From the NCBI RefSeq assembly GCF_014644555.1, contig NZ_BMKX01000009.1, positions 111,271 through 175,270 of the forward strand: 64,000 bases of DNA, read 5' to 3'. The position numbers and the translations under genes are program-made. Each line of letters starts with the position of its first letter. Position 1 is the stretch's first letter. The notes below the pieces were generated by a model, which saw only the letters and a list, made by a program, of their open reading frames with translations, ran no database searches and was not told the DNA's origin. Shown here piece by piece: positions 37,998-47,788 of this stretch. This DNA is from Glutamicibacter ardleyensis (lineage in GTDB: Bacteria > Actinomycetota > Actinomycetes > Actinomycetales > Micrococcaceae).

Positions 37998-38034
37998 TTT
38001 CTGACTGCGCCGGTAAACTCGGCGCAGTCAGAAA
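37998..38034 (+). promoter_or_regulatory. Intercistronic hairpin between hemE and hemY
   Basis: Perfect 15-bp stem TTTCTGACTGCGCCG (37998-38012) with its complement at 38020-38034, loop of 7. It is followed by CAAGG rather than T, so it is not a standard terminator on this strand. It may be a processing site or attenuator that sets hemE apart from the genes behind it. Confidence 0.6.
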
Positions 38035-38050
38035 CAAGGCGAACATCGAG

Positions 38051-39655
38051 GTGAATGTGGAAGGTGCAGCGTATATGACCAGGAATCAGCGCAACTCCCC
38101 GGCGTCAGAAAAACCAAGCGAGCGTTCAGCAACTAAGGCACGGCGCGACCTCGCCTCAGACACGGCGGCCCATGCACTGCGGCTACTGGAAAAGGTACGT
38201 TCCGCGGCCGAATCCCGCACAGCAAAAGATCGAGTCACCGATCCACAAACACCACACGCCATCGTGGTCGGTGGCGGCATCGCGGGTCTAGTTGCCGCCC
38301 GCGAACTACGCCAGACCGGATACCGGGTCACCGTCCTTGAAGCCGCTTCAAGCTTTGGTGGATGTGTGCGCCGAGTAGACGTTGCCGGTTTGGAGATAGA
38401 TGCAGGCGCCGAGTCCTTCGCGGTGCGCGGAGGCACGGTGGTCTCCTACCTCGACGAGCTAGACCTCGGCGAGAAGATCACGCCAACTACCGGTGTCGAT
38501 GCCTGGCTGATTCAGGGCGAAGGTGAGAACCTAGTAGCTAATCCCTTGCCTGCCACTTCATTGATGGGGATCCCAGCACAGGTGCGCAACGACGACGTGC
38601 GACGCATCATCGGCCGCGCCGCCACCGTGCGCGCCGCGGCAGATCTAGTCACTCCCATGCCCAAAAAATGGGCCACAGAAAAACTCTCACTGGCCGAGGT
38701 CGTCCGCAACCGGATGGGGCAGGGTGTCCTTGATGCCTTAGTCGCCCCAGTGGTCAACGGCGTGTACTCCACGGATCCAGCGCGCATCGACATCGACGCT
38801 GCCGCACCTGGGCTCCGCGCCGCCATGCAAGAGACCGGCTCGTTGGCTAAAGCGGTAGCCAAACTCCAAGGTGATGCACCGGCAGGTTCGCGAGTAGCTG
38901 GCCTAGACGGTGGCATGTACACGCTGGTCACCACGCTCACCGAACAGCTGACCGCAGCATCAGTGGCGCTGGTAGCGAATTCTCCGGTCACCAAAATCGA
39001 TCATGATCCCCAAGCACCGCACCCCTACACGGTCCACAGCCTAGGCCAAGAACTAACCGCAGACCGGGTGGTCATCGCTACCGAAGCGCAAGCGGCGCTG
39101 AATCTGCTCAACCCGATGTTTGAAGACTCCAAGCGCATCAGCTCCGAGGCAGTGTCGAACTCCGTCGCCTTGGTAGTGCTGGTGGTCGATAAGCCAGAAC
39201 TTGATGAGGCACCGCGAGGGTCAGGCGCGTTAGTAGCGCAGAACGCGCCTGTTGTCGCCAAGGCGCTGACTCACGCCAGCGCCAAATGGCCTTGGCTCGC
39301 CGAACAGTCAGGGCCAGGAACTCATGTGGTTCGCCTGTCCTTTGGGCGTATCGGACAACATGAGCCAATCGTTGAATCAGGCGATACACAAGCATTGCTT
39401 GAGCAGGCCATCAAAGATGCTTCAAAGATTTTAGGTGTTCAATTAAACCAGGGTGATGTGGTGGGTAGCGCTATTTCGCGTTTCAACGACATGGTCCCGT
39501 TGCAGGGCGAGGAAGCTAGCGCACGCCGTGCTCAGCTCCAGGACGCAGTACAAGATTTTGATGGGTTGGATGTGGTGGGCGCATGGCTTGCCGGCACCGG
39601 GTTGGCCAGAGTCATCGGCCACACACGCCGCAGCGTTGCCATTAGCGCCCGCTAA
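38051..39655 (+). CDS. hemY: Coproporphyrinogen III oxidase CgoX (HemY type)
   Basis: 534-residue FAD oxidase; actinobacterial HemY proteins oxidise coproporphyrinogen III to coproporphyrin III. FAD motif VVGGGIAGLVAARELRQTGY begins near residue 74, followed by VLEAASSFGGCVRR and DAGAESFAVRGG; C-terminal GLARVIGHTRRS. The N-terminal ~70 residues before the Rossmann fold are an unusual low-complexity extension. GTG 38051 or ATG 38075 (GGAAGG before it) may start the protein. Next to chdC and hemH, its pathway partners. Confidence 0.92.
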   Translation: MNVEGAAYMTRNQRNSPASEKPSERSATKARRDLASDTAAHALRLLEKVRSAAESRTAKDRVTDPQTPHAIVVGGGIAGLVAARELRQTGYRVTVLEAASSFGGCVRRVDVAGLEIDAGAESFAVRGGTVVSYLDELDLGEKITPTTGVDAWLIQGEGENLVANPLPATSLMGIPAQVRNDDVRRIIGRAATVRAAADLVTPMPKKWATEKLSLAEVVRNRMGQGVLDALVAPVVNGVYSTDPARIDIDAAAPGLRAAMQETGSLAKAVAKLQGDAPAGSRVAGLDGGMYTLVTTLTEQLTAASVALVANSPVTKIDHDPQAPHPYTVHSLGQELTADRVVIATEAQAALNLLNPMFEDSKRISSEAVSNSVALVVLVVDKPELDEAPRGSGALVAQNAPVVAKALTHASAKWPWLAEQSGPGTHVVRLSFGRIGQHEPIVESGDTQALLEQAIKDASKILGVQLNQGDVVGSAISRFNDMVPLQGEEASARRAQLQDAVQDFDGLDVVGAWLAGTGLARVIGHTRRSVAISAR

Positions 39656-39706
39656 TTTTCGAGATAACCGTTTAAGTTAGATCAGATGATCAAGGAGAAA
39701 ACCTCA

Positions 39707-40426
39707 GTGAGCTACGTACCACAGCATAATTCGCCGGTCATGCGAGACCGTGAGGCCGCCGGGGAAAACCCGACCATGTTCTACACCCTGTGGACCGTGT
39801 TCAAGCGTTCCGCCAAGGTGGAACTGGGCGCGGCTGAGGCCACCGGGTTTGACTCGCTCATCGCGGAACTCGCCGAGGCCGGTGCGGTCGTTCGCGGCAT
39901 CTACGATGTATCGATGATGCGCGAAGAAGCCGACATTATGGTCTGGATGCATGGTCCGGCAGCTGAACTGTTGCAGGCATCGATGCGCAAGGTCCGTCGC
40001 AGTGCGTTACTTGCTGGCACAGAAATTGTGTACTCCACGATGGCCGTGCACCGTGAAGCCGAATTCTCCAAGGACCACTCGCCGGCCTTCTCCCGCGGTG
40101 TGGATCCGAAGGGGTGGATGACCGTTTACCCATTCGTCCGCTCCCACGACTGGTACACCATGGACCCTGCGGCACGCGGCAAGATGCTGCGCGATCACGG
40201 CATGCTTGGACGCGAATTCCCTAACGTGCTGGCTAATACCGTGGCAGCGTTCTCCTTCAGCGACTTCGAGTGGCAGATCTGCTTGGAAGCCGATGACATG
40301 ATCGACCTGGTCGATATGATGCGTCACTTGCGTTACACCGAAGCGCGCCACCACGTCAGCGAAGAGACGCCGTTCTACACCGGACGCCGGATCTCGGCCG
40401 CCGAGGCCATCGAGGTCTTGAAGTGA
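39707..40426 (+). CDS. chdC: Coproheme decarboxylase ChdC (HemQ)
   Basis: 239 residues of the chlorite-dismutase-like fold. It oxidatively decarboxylates coproheme to heme b, the last step of the coproporphyrin-dependent route. MTVYPFVRSHDWYTMDPAARGKML contains, in parts, the catalytic Tyr region and the R-x-x-x-x-x-W-Y pattern; the heme-binding His is likely in MLRDHGMLG. GTG 39707 has AAGGAG at good spacing; an in-frame ATG 21 bp upstream does not. Stop overlaps hemH. Confidence 0.92.
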   Translation: MSYVPQHNSPVMRDREAAGENPTMFYTLWTVFKRSAKVELGAAEATGFDSLIAELAEAGAVVRGIYDVSMMREEADIMVWMHGPAAELLQASMRKVRRSALLAGTEIVYSTMAVHREAEFSKDHSPAFSRGVDPKGWMTVYPFVRSHDWYTMDPAARGKMLRDHGMLGREFPNVLANTVAAFSFSDFEWQICLEADDMIDLVDMMRHLRYTEARHHVSEETPFYTGRRISAAEAIEVLK

Positions 40427-41628
40427 CCCAGGATTTCGATCCACGCACCGGCTACGACGCCAACGGTCAAATGGTCCCTAAAGCCTATGACGCGATCCTG
40501 CTGTCCTCTTTTGGAGGTCCCGAAGGCCAAGACGATGTGATCCCGTTCCTGCGCAACGTCACCGCAGGCCGTGGGATCCCCGACGAACGCCTGGAAGAAG
40601 TCGCGGTGCACTATCGCAAAAACGGTGGGGTTTCGCCGATCAACGGCCAGAACCGTGCATTACTTGCCGCGTTGGAAGCCGAGCTGGCGGCGCGTGATAT
40701 CAATATTCCGGTGTACTGGGGCAACCGCAACTGGCACCCGTTCGTCAATGACACGCTGAAGAATATAGCAGCCGACGGGCATCGCAAGGTGCTACTGATG
40801 GGCACCGGTGCCTATACCGGGTATTCGGCGTGCCGCCAGTACCGCGAAGATTTGGGTATGGGCTTACGCGAGACCGGCCTGGAAGGTGTGCTCGAAGTTG
40901 ATAAGTTGCGTCAGTTCTTTGATACGCCCGCCTTCGTGCAGCCGTTTATCGAGGGACTAAGCACTTCGTTAGCCGAGGTTCGTGCGCAACTGAGCGCAAA
41001 GAACCAAAACGACGCCAAGATCAAGATCGTCTTTGTGACTCACTCGATCCCGATGTCGGACGCTAACGCGGCTGGCCCGGCGCAGTTACGTGCCACGGCG
41101 AGCGAGAATCTTTACACCGCGCAGCACCGTGCAGTAGCAGAACATATTTTGGCCAACGTACCCGAAGCACAGGGCCTGGAACACAGCCTGGTGTACCAGT
41201 CGCGTTCCGGTGCACCACACGTGCCTTGGCTAGAACCAGACATTAATGATGCACTTCAAGCCGATGCGGACGCCGGAGTAGCAGGCGTTGTGGTGGTGCC
41301 CATTGGGTTCATTTCCGATCACATGGAAGTGCTCTGGGACTTAGACACTGAAGCGAAGGACAGCTGTGCACAGCTTGGCCTTGCCTTTAGTCGGGCTGCG
41401 ACTCCTGGCACGCACCATGCCTTCGTTTCTGGGCTGGTGGATCTGGTCGAGGAGCGTTTGGCCGATGCCAACGGCGAAGCTTTGCGCGACGGACGGATTA
41501 GCGTGGTGACGGGCGGACCATGGTTTGATGTGTGCCGTCCGAATTGTTGTGAAAAGCGCGCGCTGGATGGAACCTTGCGTCCTACCATCGCAGGTGTCGA
41601 TTCAGAAGTGGGGGTGCCTGCGCCATGA
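40423..41628 (+). CDS. hemH: Coproporphyrin ferrochelatase HemH/CpfC
   Basis: 401 residues. It inserts Fe2+ into coproporphyrin III. FGGPEGQDDVIPFLRNV-type N-terminus, catalytic His in VFVTHSIPM, Glu in PIGFISDHMEVLWDLD. C-terminal cysteines FDVCRPNCCEKRA and an internal YSACRQY fit the [2Fe-2S] cluster reported for mycobacterial ferrochelatase. GTG start overlaps the chdC stop by 4 nt; its stop overlaps hemC (ATGA). Confidence 0.94.
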   Translation: MTQDFDPRTGYDANGQMVPKAYDAILLSSFGGPEGQDDVIPFLRNVTAGRGIPDERLEEVAVHYRKNGGVSPINGQNRALLAALEAELAARDINIPVYWGNRNWHPFVNDTLKNIAADGHRKVLLMGTGAYTGYSACRQYREDLGMGLRETGLEGVLEVDKLRQFFDTPAFVQPFIEGLSTSLAEVRAQLSAKNQNDAKIKIVFVTHSIPMSDANAAGPAQLRATASENLYTAQHRAVAEHILANVPEAQGLEHSLVYQSRSGAPHVPWLEPDINDALQADADAGVAGVVVVPIGFISDHMEVLWDLDTEAKDSCAQLGLAFSRAATPGTHHAFVSGLVDLVEERLADANGEALRDGRISVVTGGPWFDVCRPNCCEKRALDGTLRPTIAGVDSEVGVPAP

Positions 41629-42599
41629 GCGAGACATTTCGTGTAGGAACGCGCGGAAGCGCGCTTGCGACTACACAAACCGGTTGGGCAGCTAAACGAT
41701 TGGCACAGTCTTCCGGGCTAGAGGTTGAAACCATTTTGGTGAAGACCGAAGGAGACGTGATCACTGGCCCACTGTCACAACTGGGCGGAACCGGAGTCTT
41801 CGCTGCCGCACTGCGTCAGCATCTGCTAGATTCCGGATGCGATTTGGCGGTGCATTCCTTGAAGGATCTGCCCACCAAGCAGCCTGAAGGATTGGTGTTG
41901 GCGGCCATTCCAGAACGTGAAGACGTGCGTGACGCACTATGCGCCCGTGATGGTCTGAAACTTTCCGAGCTGCCCGAAGGGGCAAAAATCGGTACTGGGT
42001 CACCACGCCGTGCGGCCCAGCTCTTGGCTTTCCGTCAAGACTTCCAAATCGTTGATATTCGTGGCAACGTCCCCACCCGACTTGGTCGGGTCAAGGGGAT
42101 CGGAGATACCCATGATGATGGCAGTGTAGGGCGAAGTGTGCAGGGCGATCTGGACGCGGTGATTTTGGCTGCGGCCGGGATGCGCCGGTTGGGTTTGGAC
42201 AAGCACATCACCGAATATCTGGACCCGCAGATCATGTTGCCAGCCCCGGGGCAAGGTGCGCTCGCCTTAGAAGTGCGCAGCACCGGTTCGGACCATCCAG
42301 CCTTGGATCAGGCACTGGCGGATTTGGACCACCTGCCAACACGTATGCAGGTCGAAGCCGAACGCGCACTGTTGGCTGCCTTGGAGGCAGGGTGCGCAGC
42401 GCCGATTGGTGCACTGGCTCGGGTGGAGGGACAGACACTGATCTTGGAAGCTGTCGCCTGTAACCCGGACGGTTCCGAAACCATGCGCCGTAGCGCTCAA
42501 AGCAACGGGCTTTCAGTGCAAGCCGCCCAAGAACTTGGACGTAGCCTCGCCGAATCGATGATCGCCGACGGCGCCGCGGTTGTCGCGGGTTTGGTCTAA
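41625..42599 (+). CDS. hemC: Porphobilinogen deaminase HemC
   Basis: 324 residues. It polymerises four porphobilinogens to hydroxymethylbilane. VGTRGSALATTQT at the start, AVHSLKDLPTKQP (with catalytic Asp in the neighbouring strand), IGTGSPRRAAQL and GNVPTRLGRV. The cofactor Cys is at about residue 257 in EAGCAAPIGA. ATG overlaps the hemH stop. Confidence 0.95.
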   Translation: MSETFRVGTRGSALATTQTGWAAKRLAQSSGLEVETILVKTEGDVITGPLSQLGGTGVFAAALRQHLLDSGCDLAVHSLKDLPTKQPEGLVLAAIPEREDVRDALCARDGLKLSELPEGAKIGTGSPRRAAQLLAFRQDFQIVDIRGNVPTRLGRVKGIGDTHDDGSVGRSVQGDLDAVILAAAGMRRLGLDKHITEYLDPQIMLPAPGQGALALEVRSTGSDHPALDQALADLDHLPTRMQVEAERALLAALEAGCAAPIGALARVEGQTLILEAVACNPDGSETMRRSAQSNGLSVQAAQELGRSLAESMIADGAAVVAGLV

Positions 42600-42607
42600 G
42601 CGGTCAC

Positions 42608-43390
42608 ATGAGCCACCAGGCACTCATCTTGCGCGAGGCGGCGCGAGCCGCCGCCACCGTGCGGGAATTCGAGAAGCTGGGCATTGAATGTTTCTCTGCC
42701 CAGCTGATCGAAACCGTCTGGCCGCAGGATCTGAGCGAATTGCGTCGCTCGATTCAATCGTTAGTCGCCGGGGAGTATCAGTGGCTGGTGCTCACTTCGG
42801 TGAATACTGTTGAACTCATCGCTACGATCCTCGACGGAGAAGCACTTCCAGACGGGCTGAAGGTTGCGTCGGTTGGAACAAAAACCGCTGCGGTAGCCAA
42901 AGAGCGTATGGGCGTTGTCTCCGATTTTGTGCCCACGGATCAATCTGCGGCCGGAATGGTGGAGCAATGGCACTTGGACCCAGGACAGAAAATCTTCTAT
43001 CCACATGGAGATCTTGCCAGCTCAACTCTTGCGACAGGGCTGACCGGCCATCGGCTCGATGAGGTTGTGGCCTACCAGACCGTTGACGCACCGAGTGGAG
43101 CAGTCCCATTACGCAGCAGCGAGGTGCCAGCCGCAGCGCAAGTGCTTGCACCATGGGAGATCGCCGGGAATCTCGACCGATTTGACCTAGTGGTTTTCAG
43201 CGCACCAAGTATCGTGCGGCGTTTTGTTGAACTGACCGGTGACACGCTGGTCGAACGGGTGCAAAACATTGCCATTGGCCAGCCAACCGCGCAGGCCCTG
43301 CGACAAGCAGGGTTACCAGTGGACGCGATTGCTAGTGAACCAACACCCACGGGTCTGGCCTTAGCGGCCCAAGAACTAATCAAAAAGTGA
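42608..43390 (+). CDS. hemD: Uroporphyrinogen-III synthase HemD
   Basis: 260 residues. It closes and inverts ring D of hydroxymethylbilane. The family is poorly conserved; [41 protein letters not shown] and [14 protein letters not shown] with [14 protein letters not shown] are the expected landmarks. Follows hemC at 8 bp. Not fused to another enzyme. Confidence 0.9.
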   Translation: MSHQALILREAARAAATVREFEKLGIECFSAQLIETVWPQDLSELRRSIQSLVAGEYQWLVLTSVNTVELIATILDGEALPDGLKVASVGTKTAAVAKERMGVVSDFVPTDQSAAGMVEQWHLDPGQKIFYPHGDLASSTLATGLTGHRLDEVVAYQTVDAPSGAVPLRSSEVPAAAQVLAPWEIAGNLDRFDLVVFSAPSIVRRFVELTGDTLVERVQNIAIGQPTAQALRQAGLPVDAIASEPTPTGLALAAQELIKK

Positions 43391-43415
43391 ATCATCAATT
43401 CTAGAAAGAAGTGAC

Positions 43416-44402
43416 ATGGGTTTCCCTCAGCACCGACCTCGCCGACTCCGGCAGAATCCTGCAGTTCGTCGACTCGTGGCAGAATTTGAGCTCTCCTCGC
43501 GACAGCTGATCCTGCCTGCCTTTGTCCGTGAGGGACTCACCGAGCCGAACCCGATCACCTCCATGCCTGGCGTCATGCAACACACCATGGATTCGCTCAA
43601 GGCTACCGCGGCGGATGCAGCGCAGCGTGGCTTGGGCGGCATAATGCTCTTTGGTATCCCAGAGCATCGGGACGAGACCGGCAGCGCCGGGATCGATCCG
43701 AAAGGAATTTTGAATAGGGGCATCGCCGCTGTTCGCGAAGAAGTTGGCGACGAATTAGTGATCATGTCTGATGTCTGTTTGGACGAATTTACCTCTCATG
43801 GACACTGCGGCGTGCTTGATGAGAAGGGCGCAGTGGACAATGACCGCACCCTAGAAATCTATGCCGAAATGGCAGTGATGCAGGCTGAAGCCGGCGCGCA
43901 TATCCTCGGCCCATCGGGAATGATGGACGGGCAGATCGCCGTCATCCGCGAGGCCCTAGACCAGGCCGGCAAACAAGATGTTGCGGTACTCGCTTACGCG
44001 GCAAAATACGCTAGCGCCTTCTACGGACCGTTCCGTGAAGCCGTCGATTCGCAGTTGCAAGGCGATCGCCGTACCTACCAGATGGACGCATCGAACCGCC
44101 GCGAGGCACTGCTGGAGGTCGAGCTGGACCTCGCCGAAGGCGCAGATATGGTCATGGTGAAACCAGCCATGAGCTACCTAGATATCGTCTCTGACATCGC
44201 ACAGATGTCGCCGGTACCGGTCTCCGCTTACCAGATCTCCGGGGAATACGCGATGATCGAAGCTGCCGCGGCCAATGGTTGGATTGACCGCAAGGCCTCC
44301 GTGATGGAGTCGTTGCTGTCGATTCGTCGTGCGGGCGCCGAACAGATCTTGACCTATTACGCAGCCGAAGTTGCCGGCTGGTTGAACGAAGGAAAGAAAT
44401 AA
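43416..44402 (+). CDS. hemB: Delta-aminolevulinate dehydratase HemB
   Basis: 328 residues. It joins two aminolevulinates into porphobilinogen. Schiff-base lysines are Lys197 ([12 protein letters not shown]) and Lys249 ([12 protein letters not shown]). The metal loop reads [17 protein letters not shown]: it keeps the first and last Cys of the zinc site but has Asp at the middle one, so the metal preference is uncertain. AGAAAG before ATG 43416. Seventh of eight genes. Confidence 0.95.
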   Translation: MGFPQHRPRRLRQNPAVRRLVAEFELSSRQLILPAFVREGLTEPNPITSMPGVMQHTMDSLKATAADAAQRGLGGIMLFGIPEHRDETGSAGIDPKGILNRGIAAVREEVGDELVIMSDVCLDEFTSHGHCGVLDEKGAVDNDRTLEIYAEMAVMQAEAGAHILGPSGMMDGQIAVIREALDQAGKQDVAVLAYAAKYASAFYGPFREAVDSQLQGDRRTYQMDASNRREALLEVELDLAEGADMVMVKPAMSYLDIVSDIAQMSPVPVSAYQISGEYAMIEAAAANGWIDRKASVMESLLSIRRAGAEQILTYYAAEVAGWLNEGKK

Positions 44403-45710
44403 ATGTCGAATTCCGAGAGGCTTTTCGCCGAGGCCCAAGAAGTAATGCCCGGTGGCGTGAACTCGCCAGTTCGCGCCTTCGGCTCCGTTGGCGGCGTACC
44501 ACCATTTATGGTCGGCGCTAAGGGTGCTTACCTGACCGACGCAGACGGCAAGGAATATGTTGACCTAGTCTGCTCCTGGGGTCCAGCGTTGTTGGGTCAC
44601 GCTCACCCCGAGATTCAGTCGGCGGTTCACGCAGCCGTTGACCGCGGGCTGTCCTTTGGCGCATCAACCCCGGATGAGGCGAAGCTTGGCAAGCTGATCA
44701 AGGATCGAGTGGGAGGTGTAGACCGGGTACGTATGGTCTCCACCGGTACCGAAGCGACCATGACCGCGGTGCGTTTGGCACGCGGCTTCACCGGCCGCGA
44801 ACTGATCATCAAGTTTGCTGGTTGCTACCACGGCCACCTCGATAGCCTGTTGGCCGATGCCGGCTCAGGCGTTGCAACCTTGGCGCTGCCAGGTTCCGCC
44901 GGAGTCACCGCGGCCACCGCTGCCGAAACCCTCGTGTTGCCATACAACGACCGCGCAGCGGTTGAAGCCGCATTCGCCGAGCACGGGGCAAATATTGCCG
45001 CCGTGATCACCGAATCAGCACCGTGCAACATGGGCGTCGTCACTCCGGACGCGGGTTATAACAAGTTCCTCAAGGAAACTACCGCCAAGTACGGCGCACT
45101 GCTGATCCTTGACGAAGTCCTCACCGGCTTCCGCGCATCATCCTCCGGTTACTGGGGTCTGAGCGGCAAGGACGAAGGCTGGAATGCGGACCTATACACC
45201 TTCGGTAAAGTCATCGGCGGCGGCCTTCCGACCGCTGCCTTAGGTGGTCGCTCCGACGTCATGGATTATCTAGCCCCGTTGGGCCCGGTATATCAGGCTG
45301 GCACGCTCTCGGGTAACCCGGTAGCAATGGCTGCCGGCATCGCTCAGCTAACCCACGCCACCGATGAGGTCTACGCTCACATTCTTAAGCAGTCCACCGC
45401 TCTGCAGGCGAAGCTCAGCGAAGCTTTCAACGAGGCAGGGGTGGATCACTCGATCCAGCGCGCAGGTTCGTTGTTCTCGGTAGCGTTTGGCACCTCGGCC
45501 AAGGGCGTACATAACTACGCAGATGCACAGGCTCAGGAAGCGTTCCGCTACGCACCGTTCTTCCACTCGATGCTTGACTCAGGTGTTTACCTGCCACCAA
45601 GTGTGTTCGAAGCTTGGTTCCTCTCAGCAGCGCATGATGATGAGGCAATGGAGAAGATCTTCGCAGCACTTCCAGCGGCTGCGCGGGCCGCCGCTGCTGC
45701 CAAGGCATAA
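44403..45710 (+). CDS. hemL: Glutamate-1-semialdehyde aminotransferase HemL
   Basis: 435-residue class III PLP enzyme making 5-aminolevulinate. PLP lysine Lys269 in [25 protein letters not shown] cofactor Asp; [16 protein letters not shown] phosphate site. Ends in an Ala-rich tail. Directly after hemB and last of the operon, with a terminator behind it. It supplies the substrate for HemB, completing the C5 pathway with the divergent hemA. Confidence 0.95.
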   Translation: MSNSERLFAEAQEVMPGGVNSPVRAFGSVGGVPPFMVGAKGAYLTDADGKEYVDLVCSWGPALLGHAHPEIQSAVHAAVDRGLSFGASTPDEAKLGKLIKDRVGGVDRVRMVSTGTEATMTAVRLARGFTGRELIIKFAGCYHGHLDSLLADAGSGVATLALPGSAGVTAATAAETLVLPYNDRAAVEAAFAEHGANIAAVITESAPCNMGVVTPDAGYNKFLKETTAKYGALLILDEVLTGFRASSSGYWGLSGKDEGWNADLYTFGKVIGGGLPTAALGGRSDVMDYLAPLGPVYQAGTLSGNPVAMAAGIAQLTHATDEVYAHILKQSTALQAKLSEAFNEAGVDHSIQRAGSLFSVAFGTSAKGVHNYADAQAQEAFRYAPFFHSMLDSGVYLPPSVFEAWFLSAAHDDEAMEKIFAALPAAARAAAAAKA

Positions 45711-45720
45711 CCCCCTAATT

Positions 45721-45768
45721 ACCGAGGTACTAGCTCTCCACAATGTGGAAGCTGGTATCTCGGTTTTA
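45721..45768 (+). terminator. Terminator of the hem operon
   Basis: Imperfect long hairpin ACCGAG...CTCGGT with inner AGCT and TCCACA/TGTGGA pairing, followed by TTTTAT. It begins 10 bp after the hemL stop. Confidence 0.75.
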
Positions 45769-45858
45769 TGCCCTGGAGAATTCACGGAGGACTTGTAGAG
45801 CCGAACTTGATAGCTTGGCTAGAACATCAATGGTTGCAAGAAACATGAGGAACGGTTT

Positions 45859-46791
45859 ATGACGGACGCGGTCTCGGAGCATCTGGTGCCAAAAACGGAT
45901 CAACAGATCCCCGAATTTTTGGATTATCTCGGTATTCCAGGCCTCGCCGATATCCACGTGCATTTCCTCCCAGAACCAATGTTGCAAAAAGTCTGGGCGT
46001 ACTTTGATCAGGCAGAACAAAGTTATGGCCGCCCGTGGCCCATTACGTATCGAATGGACGAAGAGTCGCGCATTAAGCGGCTTCGCGAGATCGGGGTAGT
46101 AGCTATTCCCGCGTTGTCCTACGCGCATAAGGCAGGCATGGCGAGGTGGCTCAATGAATGGGCACAAGACTTCAGCAGTCGCGTCTCCGGGGCCTTGCAC
46201 TGTGCGACTTTCTACCCGGAACCCGGAGTTGGCAACTACGTCCAAGAAGCCATCGACGCTGGTGCACAACTATTTAAGCTCCACATTCAGGTCGGCGGCT
46301 TCACACCGAATGATGTGCAACTGGATGAAGCGTGGAGAGCGCTTGAACACGAGCAAATCCCGGTCGTAATCCACGCCGGCTCTGCACCGCTCGACGGTAG
46401 TTTCACCGGACCGCAACATGTCCGCCGGCTCTTGGAGAAATTCCCCGAATTGGTGCTGGTGATTGCGCATATGGGCATGCCCGAGTATCACGAGTTTGCG
46501 GATTTAGCCGAGGAATTTGTGGGCGTACATTTAGATACCACCATGGTGGGTACCGACTTCACAAATGGATTTGCGCCGATGCCAGATAGCTATATCAACC
46601 GTTTACCGGCCTTGCAGGACAAGATCATTCTCGGCTCAGACTACCCGAATATTCCGTATGCCTATGCCCACCAAATCGAGGCTCTAGCCCGACTAGGGCT
46701 TGGGCGAACCTGGCTCAGAGCGGTGCTTTGGGAGAACGGAGCCAGACTCCTTGGTTTGTCTGGGGAGGCAGCTTCTTCAACAGATTCTTGA
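45859..46791 (+). CDS. Amidohydrolase-2 family metallohydrolase
   Basis: 310 residues, TIM-barrel amidohydrolase_2. Metal/catalytic motifs in order: DIHVHFLPE (HxH), a KLHIQVGGF strand, VVIHAGSAPLDG (His), IAHMGMPEY (His) and LGSDYPNIPY (Asp). Family members decarboxylate or hydrolyse small aromatic or keto acids; the substrate here is unknown. Single gene between terminators, so no neighbour hints. Confidence 0.85.
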   Translation: MTDAVSEHLVPKTDQQIPEFLDYLGIPGLADIHVHFLPEPMLQKVWAYFDQAEQSYGRPWPITYRMDEESRIKRLREIGVVAIPALSYAHKAGMARWLNEWAQDFSSRVSGALHCATFYPEPGVGNYVQEAIDAGAQLFKLHIQVGGFTPNDVQLDEAWRALEHEQIPVVIHAGSAPLDGSFTGPQHVRRLLEKFPELVLVIAHMGMPEYHEFADLAEEFVGVHLDTTMVGTDFTNGFAPMPDSYINRLPALQDKIILGSDYPNIPYAYAHQIEALARLGLGRTWLRAVLWENGARLLGLSGEAASSTDS

Positions 46792-46802
46792 GATTAAACG
46801 AC

Positions 46803-46839
46803 GTAGCGCTCCTCTGCCCGCTGGGCAAAGGAGCGCTAC
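46803..46839. terminator. Bidirectional terminator between amidohydrolase and metQ
   Basis: 17-bp arms (46803-46819 with 46823-46839), one mismatch, loop of 3, flanked by an A-run to the left and TTTA to the right. Confidence 0.82.
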
Positions 46840-46857
46840 TTTAGGTCTTTGGAGTCC

Positions 46858-47709
46858 TTATGAAGCTGGGATAACGCTTCCGTCGGTCCAGGTCTTCTTG
46901 ATGAATGCGGCTACTTCTTCGGAGTGCAGCAGCTCGTCAAGCTTGGCAATGGCTGGAGTTTCCTCGCCTGCACGCCAGGTCAGGAAGTTCGAGTTCGGGT
47001 TGTCCTGTGATGATTCTTGCGCAAGTACTTCATCCAGATTCAGCTTCGCCTGAACGATGTAGTTTCCGTTGATCACTGCCAGTCCGATGTTGTCATCTTC
47101 GGCGTAGAACTTTGGAACCTGTTCCGAGTTCACTTCATTGAAAGTTAGCTTCTTCGGGTTCTTGGTATCGTCGCCGTCAAGCGTCAGGGCTGAATCATCG
47201 TCGGTAAGTCCCGAAAGCAGTCCCGCGCTTTCCAGCACGCGCAGCCCGCGAAGCTGGTTCACCGGGTCGTTATTCAACAGCACCAATGAGCCGTCGGCGA
47301 CGTCTTCAGGCTTATCGAACTTCTTCGAGAAAATGGTCAGTGGCTCCAAGTGGACGCCCTGACCGTGTTCGAATTCGTAACCCTTGTCAGCAACCTGCTG
47401 TGCTAGGTACGCCTCGGTCTGGAAGTAGTTAGCATCGATGGTGCCATCGGCCAGAGCAATATTTGGTGTCTGGTAGTCATCAATTTCCTGAATTTCCAGG
47501 TCGATACCGGCGTCCTTAGCCAAGTTCTCATCAATGAATTCGAGAATCTGGGAGTGCGGGACCGGGCTAGCGCCGACCTTGACGACGACAGGGTTTGCTG
47601 GGTCGAGGCTTGGTGCCGCCGAGGGTTCGGTGGATCCGGTGCTACCGCAGGCGGTCACCGCAAAGAGAGTAGCGACACCAGTGATGGCAAGTGCGAGCTT
47701 TGTACGCAT
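46858..47709 (-). CDS. metQ: Methionine-type binding lipoprotein MetQ
   Basis: 283 residues of the NlpA/MetQ family. Lipobox VTAC, lipidated Cys21. Mature part has VKVGASPVPHSQILEFI, IDDYQTPNIALADGTIDANYFQ and LVLLNNDPVNQLRGLRVLE, typical of D/L-methionine binders. AAAGGA before ATG. Last gene of metN-metI-metQ; a small hairpin lies between metI and metQ. Confidence 0.92.
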   Translation of the reverse strand: MRTKLALAITGVATLFAVTACGSTGSTEPSAAPSLDPANPVVVKVGASPVPHSQILEFIDENLAKDAGIDLEIQEIDDYQTPNIALADGTIDANYFQTEAYLAQQVADKGYEFEHGQGVHLEPLTIFSKKFDKPEDVADGSLVLLNNDPVNQLRGLRVLESAGLLSGLTDDDSALTLDGDDTKNPKKLTFNEVNSEQVPKFYAEDDNIGLAVINGNYIVQAKLNLDEVLAQESSQDNPNSNFLTWRAGEETPAIAKLDELLHSEEVAAFIKKTWTDGSVIPAS

Positions 47710-47788
47710 TGTGAGTGTTTTCCTTTGAGTACGAACCGTTGCCGGTAACGAAAGGGGAGGTTAGGTATGGCAGTTCTGCCGACCAAGC

